A stretch of 44,135 bases of DNA from the IMG/VR virus record IMGVR_UViG_3300025853_000179, positions 1 to 44,135 of that record. The stretch is one strand, 5' to 3'. How positions within the stretch are numbered: position 1 is the first letter of the stretch; every line of letters begins with the position of its first letter. Made by a program: the position numbers and the translations under genes. This document shows, piece by piece, positions 37,244-44,135 of this stretch. Source of the stretch: a virus. The notes under the pieces are model-generated. The model had not been told where the DNA came from. It did no database searches and worked only from the letters and a program-made list of their open reading frames with translations.

Positions 37244-37588
37244 CTATGATTGTGTTGGGTCAACCTCTGCCCAACCATAAATTTGCCATGTAAAGTAAGC
37301 ATCTAAATCTTGGGTTGTTGTTGTTGCTTGATACCATTCTATAGCTTTGGCATCTGTTAAGTCATCTACTAATATAAAATCATCAGGCAATCCATCTGTT
37401 TTATAAGAATAAACACCTGATAAAGATGCATACATTTTTTCAGTCATTGTCTGAGTATTGTCAGCTTGATCAACTGCTGTTACTTCTACACAAACATTTT
37501 TAACAATTAAAGTATTATCAGTCATGCTTAAGGGAATCGTGTTTACAGAATCAAGAGCATAAGTGTAATTAAAATTATGTATTGCCAT
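37244..37588 (-). CDS. Conserved tail-region protein (114 aa)
   Basis: Soluble, beta-rich: FNYTYALDSVNTIPLSMTDN, IVKNVCVEVTAVDQADN, then a C-terminal segment DAYFTWQIYGWAEVDPTQS. The pattern NTIP, V.VTA.D is that of a widespread small protein of marine phage tail clusters whose function is not known. The start touches the stop of the gpJ-like gene (TAATG-type overlap). Probably a virion or tail-assembly component. Confidence 0.65.
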   Translation of the reverse strand: MAIHNFNYTYALDSVNTIPLSMTDNTLIVKNVCVEVTAVDQADNTQTMTEKMYASLSGVYSYKTDGLPDDFILVDDLTDAKAIEWYQATTTTQDLDAYFTWQIYGWAEVDPTQS

Positions 37589-40500
37589 TAAATCTCCGAG
37601 AATTTATAGAATCCATACTGAACATTTGACAAATATCTATTGTTGCCATCTCCCTGAGCATTTACATAAAGTCTTAATGTTCTTGATGTGCCACTTATTT
37701 TTCTAACCATAAAATCTTTTTGCACCATTTCATTTGCGCTATCAAACCTTGCAATAGCAGACCAATACTCTGAAAGTCCTGAATGATATTGAGCATAGCC
37801 CTGATCTGCTGTTGGAATAGTTGGAGCACTATCATCTGAATATTCAATATCGCTTCTAAGCTCAAAACTTGCACCTGAACCAAAAGTTCCATCACCTGCA
37901 ACTATTGACAAAGTTTTGACCTGCCCAGTGCTACCAAAAACTCTACAAAAAATATGATATACCCCTGCTTCAGTTCCTAAATCAGCCACCAGTTTTAATC
38001 TTTTTGTGTTATTTTGCCAAGCACCTATTGTTGCCCCTGAAACTGTCGCCGCTTCAAAGTTTAAAGCTAGATCAGTTACATTAATTCTATCTGCTGTAAT
38101 AGTGTTACTTGCTATCTCTGTAGCTGTAATAGTGCCTGCAACAATCTTAGCTGCCGTTACTGCATCTGCTGCCAATTCATCTGTTGCTATTGCACCTGCT
38201 GCAATTTGTGTTGCTGTAATTGTATTTGTTGCTATCTCAGATGCTGTGATTGTATTTGCGACAATTTTTGCGGCTGTTACTGAGTTTGCAGCCAGTTCAT
38301 TTGCTGTAATTGCATTCGCAGCAATTTTAATTGTTGTAATTGCATTAGATGCTATCTCGTCTGCTGTAATTGCTCCTGCATTAATTTTGGCTGTAGTTAT
38401 AGCGTTAGCAATTATTTTGTCTGATGTAATCGCATTCGTTGCTATGTTGCCTGCAATTATTGTTCCTGCTGCAATTTCGTTTGTTGTAATTTGATTTGCA
38501 GCTATTTTTACACTTGTGATGGAGTTTGCTGCGAGCTTATCTGTTGTAACTGCATTAGCGTTTATTTTAGCGGCAGTAATAGCATTACTTGCAATTTCAT
38601 TAGCTGTAATTGTTCCTGCAACTATTTGTGTTGCTGTCACTGAATTAGCTGCAATAGAATCTTGATTAACAGCATCTGTTGCTATCAAAGCATTAGTTAC
38701 AGCATCATTAGCTATTTGCAGTGTGTCTATAGTGCCATTGACTAAATTACCGCCCACTATAGTTGTTGGAGCAATCTCATTACTCGTAATAGTATTTGTC
38801 GCTATTTTGGCTGCTGTTATAGCATCCGAAACTATTTGCGCTGTATCAACTGCGTTATTTGCAATTTTGGCTGCAGTAACTGAATCAACACCTAATTTTG
38901 CTTCTGTAATTGCACCTGCTGCAATAACATCTCCCTGTATGGCTGCAACTGCTATTTTGGCGTTAGTTACAGCTTCTGCTGCAAGTTTTAGAGTTGTTAT
39001 TGAGCCATCAGCAACGCCTGCTGCTGCAAAGTTACCGTTTACTGAACTACTAAAGCTTGAGTGTTGCCCTGAGTGATTGATTGCTCGCACCCAAAAGTAA
39101 TAAGTTGTACCTGCTGTAAGACCATCTTGATCTCCAAACAAAGTAGTCGTTATTGCATTAGGCTCACCTGCAATTGTTTCAACCAAATCGTTATCATTTG
39201 TTGGAGTTGAATTAGTTGTTTTCCTATAAACCTTAACTGCTCGCAGATCAGTCACATTTGGATTAGTCCAAGATACAAGAATCATTGTACCGCCAGTTGT
39301 TGCTGATAAATTTGTTGGTGCGTTTGGTGTAGTTCCTGCTTCTGCTATTGCTATACTTACTACGCTTGTATAAGCACTAGCCACACCATTAACATCTATG
39401 TGTCGTATCTTGACATTATAAGTGCTACCCACCACCACATTAGGAATAGATGCGCTTGTTACACCTTTACCTGCTGTGAAGTCTGATGTGTAGTTTGCAT
39501 CTCCGTTCAGCTTATAAGTTATTTCAGTAAGCACAACTTTATCACTAGCGTTGTTAGTCCAAGATACAATTATGTCTACCTTACTGGTTGTGCCGTCAAT
39601 GGCGTTCTGCTGTGCAAGGGAAAGGTTTGACGGTGCGGTTACACTGTAATTACCTGTTGACACATCAGAGCCTTCTGCTTGACCTGTGGTGTAATCATTT
39701 GTTGCAAAGTTAAATACAGATGCTTCTACTTCTTTAAGTTCTAATCTTGTTGCTATAACTGGAACATCCCCATCCTGTATAACTTCCATATTAGTAGACA
39801 AGACTTCAAAAGTTTTTTGTGTATAACCAAGCCTTTCATTTGTTAAGTACACCCAATCATTCGGTTGACACCTCATAAATTGCAAGCTAACTAAAACTGA
39901 TAAAGATGTTGACTGTCTTTGGCTTTTTAATGCTATGCGACCCAATCTTTGTGCCATAGTATCCGTAACAGTAAATGGCAATTGTGTTTCCATTTGCTTT
40001 ACATAATTTGCTGTGCTTTCACCACTAGGAGTGTCTTCATTTAAGAATGTTGAATCTTGATAAACTTCTGCATCTGTTGATATGTAGTTAAGTCCTCTAT
40101 CAACATATATAGGTTTCACTGAGTTGTATAAATCACCACTGCTTGAATTTGTAGAAATAGAAATTGGTGCTAATAAGTCATCATCAGTAATTGTTAAGGT
40201 TGGTGTTTGTGATGCACCTGCAAACACTGTAAATTGTCCATTCACATATGACATTTTCCCTGCCATAGAGCTAAGTACAGATTCTAAAACACCATTTCCG
40301 TTAGCACTAAAATTAGTAAAACCATTTGCTGTATATCTTGTTTCTGTTGTTACACCATCTGCTAAAGTTACATTTTGATCGCAAGTATTTGCAGCAGAAG
40401 CAATACCACCTGCATTAGTAGTGTCATTTATCTCAGATGCTTTGGCTTTTAAACCATATTGTGTATCTGTTAAATAATCTCTAATAATTAAAGCAGGGTT

Positions 40501-41229
40501 TGATCTTTGTAAATCCGTTGTTGCGTTTGCACCTGTTCGTGGGTCATAAATATTTTTACCCTTAACTTTGAATGATACTGCAGGCATCCCACCACCAAAC
40601 TTTTCTGCATCAAAAACCATTTGTATATACACATAAGCAACACCTAAAAATTTGTCAGTTGTACCCATGCTTCCAAGCTGTGCATCCATAAAACCATTGA
40701 CTGCTGTTTGACTACCATCTTCAAAAGAGTAACGAACCAATCTACCACTACCAAAATTATTGTCATTTTCAGTGTTAGTAAAATCAGCATTAGTTACTGT
40801 GTAGACTGTTGAACCACTTATTGTTGATGTTGAGGTTGTAGTATCTATATCATTTAGTCTAAGCGTTTCTAGGCTTTCAATTTCATGCCCTGCAATAGCA
40901 ACTACCATGTGTAATAAATAATTATCTGTGCCTGTGGTTTCTATATGAACCATAGTTCCACCTACACGACATTCTCCATAGACAATTTGTCTTGGTGCAA
41001 GTGGTGCACGAGTTGCAAATTTTGTACCAAAATTTCCTGCAGATGCATCAATTCCCTTGGATGTCATCTTTCCTATGACACTTGCTACAAGTGTTGTTGC
41101 AAAAGTTGTTGCTGCTAAAGCTGTGAGTGCACCTGAAGCTAATGCTGTACCACCAAATACTGGAGCTAACAGTGCACCACCAATAACTATTATAGTTGCA
41201 ATTAAGGCTTGTTTAATCTGTTTAGCCAT
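37588..41229 (-). CDS. Tail tip attachment protein, gpJ-like, with fibronectin III and repeat array
   Basis: 1213 residues. The N-terminus is hydrophobic (IIVIGGALLAPVFGGTAL). A tip-protein region follows with LAPRQIVYGECRVGGTMVHI and MVVAIAGHEIESLETLRLND. The core extends to about residue 510, including RCQPNDWVYLTNERLGYTQK. Two fibronectin type III-like domains are at about 520-720 (LSWTN, YNVKIRHIDVNG, TYYFWVRAINHSGQHS). A repeat array of AITAAKIATNTIT-type units is at about 728-1048. The C-terminal beta domain is about 165 residues. By family knowledge this is the central tip protein that recognises the host and triggers ejection. It is preceded by a DUF6950-type gene, as in lambda-like tails. 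Confidence 0.88.
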   Translation of the reverse strand: MAKQIKQALIATIIVIGGALLAPVFGGTALASGALTALAATTFATTLVASVIGKMTSKGIDASAGNFGTKFATRAPLAPRQIVYGECRVGGTMVHIETTGTDNYLLHMVVAIAGHEIESLETLRLNDIDTTTSTSTISGSTVYTVTNADFTNTENDNNFGSGRLVRYSFEDGSQTAVNGFMDAQLGSMGTTDKFLGVAYVYIQMVFDAEKFGGGMPAVSFKVKGKNIYDPRTGANATTDLQRSNPALIIRDYLTDTQYGLKAKASEINDTTNAGGIASAANTCDQNVTLADGVTTETRYTANGFTNFSANGNGVLESVLSSMAGKMSYVNGQFTVFAGASQTPTLTITDDDLLAPISISTNSSSGDLYNSVKPIYVDRGLNYISTDAEVYQDSTFLNEDTPSGESTANYVKQMETQLPFTVTDTMAQRLGRIALKSQRQSTSLSVLVSLQFMRCQPNDWVYLTNERLGYTQKTFEVLSTNMEVIQDGDVPVIATRLELKEVEASVFNFATNDYTTGQAEGSDVSTGNYSVTAPSNLSLAQQNAIDGTTSKVDIIVSWTNNASDKVVLTEITYKLNGDANYTSDFTAGKGVTSASIPNVVVGSTYNVKIRHIDVNGVASAYTSVVSIAIAEAGTTPNAPTNLSATTGGTMILVSWTNPNVTDLRAVKVYRKTTNSTPTNDNDLVETIAGEPNAITTTLFGDQDGLTAGTTYYFWVRAINHSGQHSSFSSSVNGNFAAAGVADGSITTLKLAAEAVTNAKIAVAAIQGDVIAAGAITEAKLGVDSVTAAKIANNAVDTAQIVSDAITAAKIATNTITSNEIAPTTIVGGNLVNGTIDTLQIANDAVTNALIATDAVNQDSIAANSVTATQIVAGTITANEIASNAITAAKINANAVTTDKLAANSITSVKIAANQITTNEIAAGTIIAGNIATNAITSDKIIANAITTAKINAGAITADEIASNAITTIKIAANAITANELAANSVTAAKIVANTITASEIATNTITATQIAAGAIATDELAADAVTAAKIVAGTITATEIASNTITADRINVTDLALNFEAATVSGATIGAWQNNTKRLKLVADLGTEAGVYHIFCRVFGSTGQVKTLSIVAGDGTFGSGASFELRSDIEYSDDSAPTIPTADQGYAQYHSGLSEYWSAIARFDSANEMVQKDFMVRKISGTSRTLRLYVNAQGDGNNRYLSNVQYGFYKFSEI
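38086..39048 (-). repeat. Coding array of about 15-residue repeats in the gpJ-like protein
   Basis: More than 20 tandem units follow the plan xIxAxxIAxxAITxxKI (for example SDAITAAKIATNTITSNEI, ANAITANELAANSVTAAKI). DNA units of about 45 bases are similar but not identical. The same unit occurs in the glycine-rich fibre N-terminus (IADDAVTSA). It forms a long spacer, probably a beta-helical or fibrous shaft. Confidence 0.8.
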
Positions 41230-41642
41230 TAATTAAATCTCCAAACTCTATACGCTAATTCGCTATCAACAACACCTATCCCATCATCCGTTGGCGTAAG
41301 TATTCCAAATCCATTGCACATACCTACAAGGCTAGAACCATTTTGTTCGTAAATAACAAGATCACCACAAGTCATAAAGGCTTTATTTATTTCACCTACA
41401 CCTTTTGCATTACAAGCTTTTTCTATGCTTGTTTCTAAATCACCACCATATGATTTTATGGCTTTCATAGCACTTTCTTCGTCTTTCCATTTTAGCTTCT
41501 TGGGTATTAAATCTTCACCTGTAATTTGTTTGATAAGAGCATTGCTAAATTTACAACAATCATTCTTTCCCCACTCAAAAGGAAAGTTATTGTTTTTTAC
41601 AAAGTCGTGAAACATAGGTTCCCAATTAGGTAATTTCTTCAT
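41229..41642 (-). CDS. Tail-assembly cysteine peptidase-like protein (DUF6950/NlpC-P60-like)
   Basis: 137 residues. Cys29/Cys30 lie in FEWGKNDCCKFSNALI, the WGxxDC start of NlpC/P60-like tail proteins; TCGDLVIYEQNGSSLVG and GFGIL.PTDDGIGVV follow. The size and position (between the tail hub protein and gpJ-like protein) match the DUF6950 family, which corresponds to the gpK slot of lambda. It may cut peptidoglycan during DNA entry. The classical catalytic His is not obvious. Start and stop are coupled to both neighbours. Confidence 0.8.
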   Translation of the reverse strand: MKKLPNWEPMFHDFVKNNNFPFEWGKNDCCKFSNALIKQITGEDLIPKKLKWKDEESAMKAIKSYGGDLETSIEKACNAKGVGEINKAFMTCGDLVIYEQNGSSLVGMCNGFGILTPTDDGIGVVDSELAYRVWRFN

Positions 41643-42286
41643 CTTGTATTTGCTAAATGATCGCCACTTCCTGCATGATCGTTAGTACCGCTACCACCGC
41701 CGCCGCCACCTGCGGTGCTTGATGTTTTACCCCAATTTATTTGTTTATCTTGTAAGGATGCAACACGGTTAAAACCTGTGTCGCCTGAGTGTAAAAAGTT
41801 TTGTGATTCTTTTGTGTATCTAAGGTTAGATGGTCTGTCTAGGTCTACAAGTCTATTTTCTGCATCTATCGTTACTGTGCTGCCTTCAGGCGTGTCATTT
41901 ATAACAAGGCTAGTCATTCTACCTTTAAACAAAGTAAGTGTTCCTGCAACCTCATTTGTTCCCCCCATAACATATCCCATGAAGATCGTTATAGGTCTAT
42001 TTTGATAGTTTTCTGTAAGTGCGTAATTGACAATGGTTGTGTCCATTCCTGATAGGGCAACCACTAATCCATTAGACTTTAATTCAAGATTATCTTCTGA
42101 GTTGCTTATTGATAATAAATTACCTGCTCCTGTATATGTATCTGAGCCTATTACAAGATCATCTGTGCCTGACCATACAAAAATATCATCAGTATCAAAC
42201 TCTGCTTTGACTGCAAAAAATAAAGCTTGTTCGTCTGCTCCTAGACGATTTACGATAGAACTATCTAAACCTTGTCTAGTAGCCAT
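41639..42286 (-). CDS. Tail hub-type protein, DUF2163-like
   Basis: 215 residues. ALFFAVKAEFDTDDIFVWSG, GAGNLLSISNSEDNLELKSNG, LVVALSGMDTTIV, RPITIFMGYVMGG and VTIDAENRLVDLDRPSNLRYT resemble the baseplate/hub proteins of the DUF2163 group in gene transfer agents and small siphophages. The last 25 residues are glycine-rich and contain two His near the end (GGGGGGSGTNDHAGSGDH). The position between the DUF2460-like protein and the gpK-like protein is as in GTA tails. Starts directly after the previous stop (TAAATG). Confidence 0.8.
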   Translation of the reverse strand: MATRQGLDSSIVNRLGADEQALFFAVKAEFDTDDIFVWSGTDDLVIGSDTYTGAGNLLSISNSEDNLELKSNGLVVALSGMDTTIVNYALTENYQNRPITIFMGYVMGGTNEVAGTLTLFKGRMTSLVINDTPEGSTVTIDAENRLVDLDRPSNLRYTKESQNFLHSGDTGFNRVASLQDKQINWGKTSSTAGGGGGGSGTNDHAGSGDHLANTR

Positions 42287-43138
42287 TTAGATTACCTCAA
42301 TACAAGAAAAACTAATGCCGTAGTTAGATATTCGGTCTGCTGACCAACTTACCTCATTAGATATGAGCCTGAATGTTCCTTTTGGATTTGTGAATACTGC
42401 GTAATGTCCTGTTGCTAAATCTGATCTTAACTTGGGTTGTATGGCTACACCATAGAAATCCTTTGCACCGTCTGCCGTAGCAGTTGCATCTTCTGTAACC
42501 ATCACTATCTGTGTGGGCGTGCCTGTGGTGTTTGCAGCCGATTGTATCTGTAAGTAGTCTCCTTTCTTTATAGTGCCACTAGCAGCGTTTGTGGAAGCGA
42601 GAAGCGATAATCCAGTAGCACCCTTTACATTAGTTCTTACTTTGCAACTTGCTGTATTAGATTCTGTGGTAAATGTACTTGTTGTTACGACAACTGTTGC
42701 ACTTGTTACTGTTGTTATTTTATGCGTTCCGTTGTTATCTTCATTAGTTGCACCAGTAACTACTATAAAATCACCAACCTTTGCACTTCCAAAAGTAGAA
42801 GCACCTGCTGTTATAGTTGAACCACTAAAAGAAAGTGTTACTGAGCTACTGTTTGTTCTTAGCTCAGATGTAAGATGCCCTGTGCTATATGTTCCTGTGT
42901 TTGTAAGTGCATCAGGGTCAGCAAATTTAAAGTGATTGACTGTACCGTTTAATTCTAAAAGAAAAGACTGCCATTCAACGGCTTGCGATCTTCGCATTGG
43001 TGGTAGTGATACTTCTGCTGTCCAATACACGCCATCAAATTCTTGAGTCTTGGTTTTACCAGTAAACGGACTCGTTGTAGTTCCTACTGTTCTTATAAGA
43101 GTCCAGTTGCTTCTTACGAAGTTTGGACTTGTAGGCAT
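42287..43138 (-). CDS. Tail tip/minor tail protein (gpM/DUF2460 slot)
   Basis: 283 residues from ATG 43138 (MPTSPNFVRSNWTLI), 10 bases after the tape-measure stop; an in-frame extension to 43186 would overlap that gene. Beta-rich, with WTAEVSLPPMRRSQAVEWQSF, TVNHFKFADPDAL and two internal similar Ser/Thr-rich segments (TVVVTTSTF). The family usual in this slot is a distal tail or minor tail protein. VEWQSFLLELNGTVNHFKF resembles distal-tail-like beta sandwiches. Function inferred from gene order tape measure - this - hub - gpK - gpJ. Confidence 0.72.
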   Translation of the reverse strand: MPTSPNFVRSNWTLIRTVGTTTSPFTGKTKTQEFDGVYWTAEVSLPPMRRSQAVEWQSFLLELNGTVNHFKFADPDALTNTGTYSTGHLTSELRTNSSSVTLSFSGSTITAGASTFGSAKVGDFIVVTGATNEDNNGTHKITTVTSATVVVTTSTFTTESNTASCKVRTNVKGATGLSLLASTNAASGTIKKGDYLQIQSAANTTGTPTQIVMVTEDATATADGAKDFYGVAIQPKLRSDLATGHYAVFTNPKGTFRLISNEVSWSADRISNYGISFSCIEVI

Positions 43139-43148
43139 TGATATTAAT

Positions 43149-44135
43149 TTAGCCACCTTGCAACATTCTCCTATAGTTACCACCACGCATTGCAGCTTCT
43201 GCTACTGCACCTTTAGTTACATCTGCTATCTGTGGCATCATTTTTATAACTTCTGCTCTTACTGTAGGCACAACACCTGTAGCAAAGTTTATAGATTGAT
43301 TTATTACTGTTGTCCCACCACCCATAGAATTTTTTGTGTTCATGTTGTTCATTATTTTGCCTGCGCTATGCGGCACAAATAATTCAGCGCCCCTTTCACC
43401 TACAATCATTGGTTGATTAGCATAAGCAGAACCGCCCCCTGCACTTTTTTTGCCAGTAGTCACCCCTGCATCACTTATGATTCCACCATATTGAATGCCT
43501 GCAACATTTGGAAATATATTTGCTAATATTCTGTTGACAACTTCTAATCTAAGAAAAATAGATATAATTTCACTAACCAAACTTTTTGAAAAGTCTTTAA
43601 AACTCTCTAAGGCATTTTCCCCATTCATTAATGAGTCAACAAAATCATCAGTAAATGCTTGTGAGCCTTTTATTATTGATTCTGCCATTAAATCTGTTGC
43701 AGCAATAACTTCATCCGTATCATCTAAATAATCTGTTATAGCCTGTGTTAATCCTTCAAAAGTGTCATAACCACCAAGAAGCTCTTTAAATATCTCACTT
43801 TTTCTTTTTTGTATAAGAGCATCACTTGCTTTAAAAGTATCGGCAATTAGATTGCCATCCTTATCTCTACCTACAGTACCAAAGGCTTCAGGATTTATTC
43901 CCATTTCAAGTTGTAGTTTTGTTTGAGCAACTTCTTCTAAAGTGCTTTTAAGTAAAGCAAAATCATTTGTAATTAATTCATTTAATCTATCTTTTGCTTT
44001 ATCAACATCACCAATGAGATCATTAATAACTGTGAATCTACCAAAGGTCGTTGGATTTAATGCTTGTTGTAAGGTTGGTTGTAATTTGACCAAATCTTCA
44101 AATGACATACTTAAATCATCTACATCTTGTTTAGC
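43149..44135 (-). CDS. Tail tape measure protein, C-terminal part (5' end cut by window)
   Basis: The frame stays open upstream of the ATG at 44108 to the window edge (AKQDVDDLS before MSFEDLVK), so this is the C-terminal 328 residues of a longer protein. Features: charged helices at the start, amphipathic FTDDFVDSLMNGENALESF, VSEIISIFLRLEVVNRILANIF, then AGGGSAYANQPMIVGERGAELFVP and a glycine-rich tail ending NYRRMLQGG. The GERGAE.FVP motif is typical for lambda-type tape measures. Role: sets tail length and enters the host membrane. Codon use and strand match the rest of the tail operon. Confidence 0.88.
   Translation of the reverse strand, partial: AKQDVDDLSMSFEDLVKLQPTLQQALNPTTFGRFTVINDLIGDVDKAKDRLNELITNDFALLKSTLEEVAQTKLQLEMGINPEAFGTVGRDKDGNLIADTFKASDALIQKRKSEIFKELLGGYDTFEGLTQAITDYLDDTDEVIAATDLMAESIIKGSQAFTDDFVDSLMNGENALESFKDFSKSLVSEIISIFLRLEVVNRILANIFPNVAGIQYGGIISDAGVTTGKKSAGGGSAYANQPMIVGERGAELFVPHSAGKIMNNMNTKNSMGGGTTVINQSINFATGVVPTVRAEVIKMMPQIADVTKGAVAEAAMRGGNYRRMLQGG

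Noticed and set aside
38006-38494. Hydrophobic plus-strand frame resembling a membrane protein
   Set aside because: It is the complement of the AITA.KIA repeat array of the tail-tip gene; repeated hydrophobic residues arise from the repeat itself.
38086-39048. CRISPR-like or minisatellite array
   Set aside because: Units of about 45 bases have no constant repeat with unique spacers; they are in-frame protein repeats. No CRISPR array or cas gene was found.
1-44135. tRNA genes, reverse transcriptase/diversity-generating element, insertion sequences
   Set aside because: No cloverleaf-type region, no RT motif (Y-x-D-D context) and no transposase or terminal inverted repeats were seen on either strand; intergenic gaps are too short for most of these.

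Overview
The window is most of the genome of an AT-rich, tailed double-stranded DNA phage with siphovirus-type structural genes: HK97-fold capsid, lambda/GTA-like tail tip and tape measure. The host is probably a Gram-negative, likely marine, proteobacterium. This is inferred from the inner/outer spanin pair, the outer-membrane curli secretion genes, the codon-poor AT-rich DNA and fibre repeat types typical of marine phages. There is no integrase, DNA polymerase, methyltransferase or tRNA in view. Both window ends fall inside minus-strand tail genes: a 3'-truncated fibre on the left and a 5'-truncated tape measure on the right. A circular or circularly permuted genome would join them through a missing stretch holding the head-tail connectors and major tail protein.

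Layout. On the minus strand from 11062 down to 1 lie prohead protease, major capsid protein, a decoration-like protein, two small structural proteins, a 2232-residue fibre with an S74 self-processing chaperone, and a glycine-rich fibre. From 11201 to 12918 an island of small plus-strand early-type genes interrupts the head operon. From 17554 down to 12915 (minus) are small and large terminase, portal with an unusual C-terminal extension, and an SPP1 gp7-like head protein. From 17711 to 20971 (plus) are replication genes (O-like initiator, primase-helicase). From 23040 down to 20964 (minus) is a four-gene overlapping operon: Cro-like regulator, cytidylyltransferase, ParB-domain protein and a TET-associated-type glycosyltransferase. 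From 23129 to 28010 (plus) are recombination genes (PD-(D/E)XK nuclease, annealing-type protein, HNH protein), many tiny ORFs including membrane peptides, and a 2-oxoglutarate/Fe oxygenase. From 35533 down to 28012 (minus) is a fully overlapping lysis plus curli cassette. From 35643 to about 36830 (plus) is another early-type island with a zinc metalloprotease. From 44135 down to 36848 (minus) are the tape-measure end, tail-tip proteins, a 1213-residue gpJ-like tip protein and a holin-like protein.

The most striking region is 28012-35533. A CsgF homologue, a CsgG homologue, a curlin-like repeat protein, a FecR-domain protein and a CHASE2-class III adenylate cyclase with all catalytic residues are translationally interlocked with spanins, a nuclease, an endolysin and holin-like proteins. 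A phage operon therefore carries an apparently complete minimal curli-type outer-membrane export route, its possible amyloid cargo and a cAMP-producing sensor. The second system of note is the glycosyltransferase/ParB/cytidylyltransferase operon, a candidate DNA hypermodification module.

Regulation is visible. Five plus-strand gene clusters start with a near-identical cassette: ATTCCAAAAA(A)GG directly upstream of a TTTACA/T -35, a TATGAT-like -10, and a TATTAATTAAAC leader before the ribosome site. A sixth, variant copy overlaps the start codon of the Cro-like regulator gene, and another partial copy sits just downstream of the probable terminase promoter. This suggests one DNA-binding protein co-ordinates early and late transcription.
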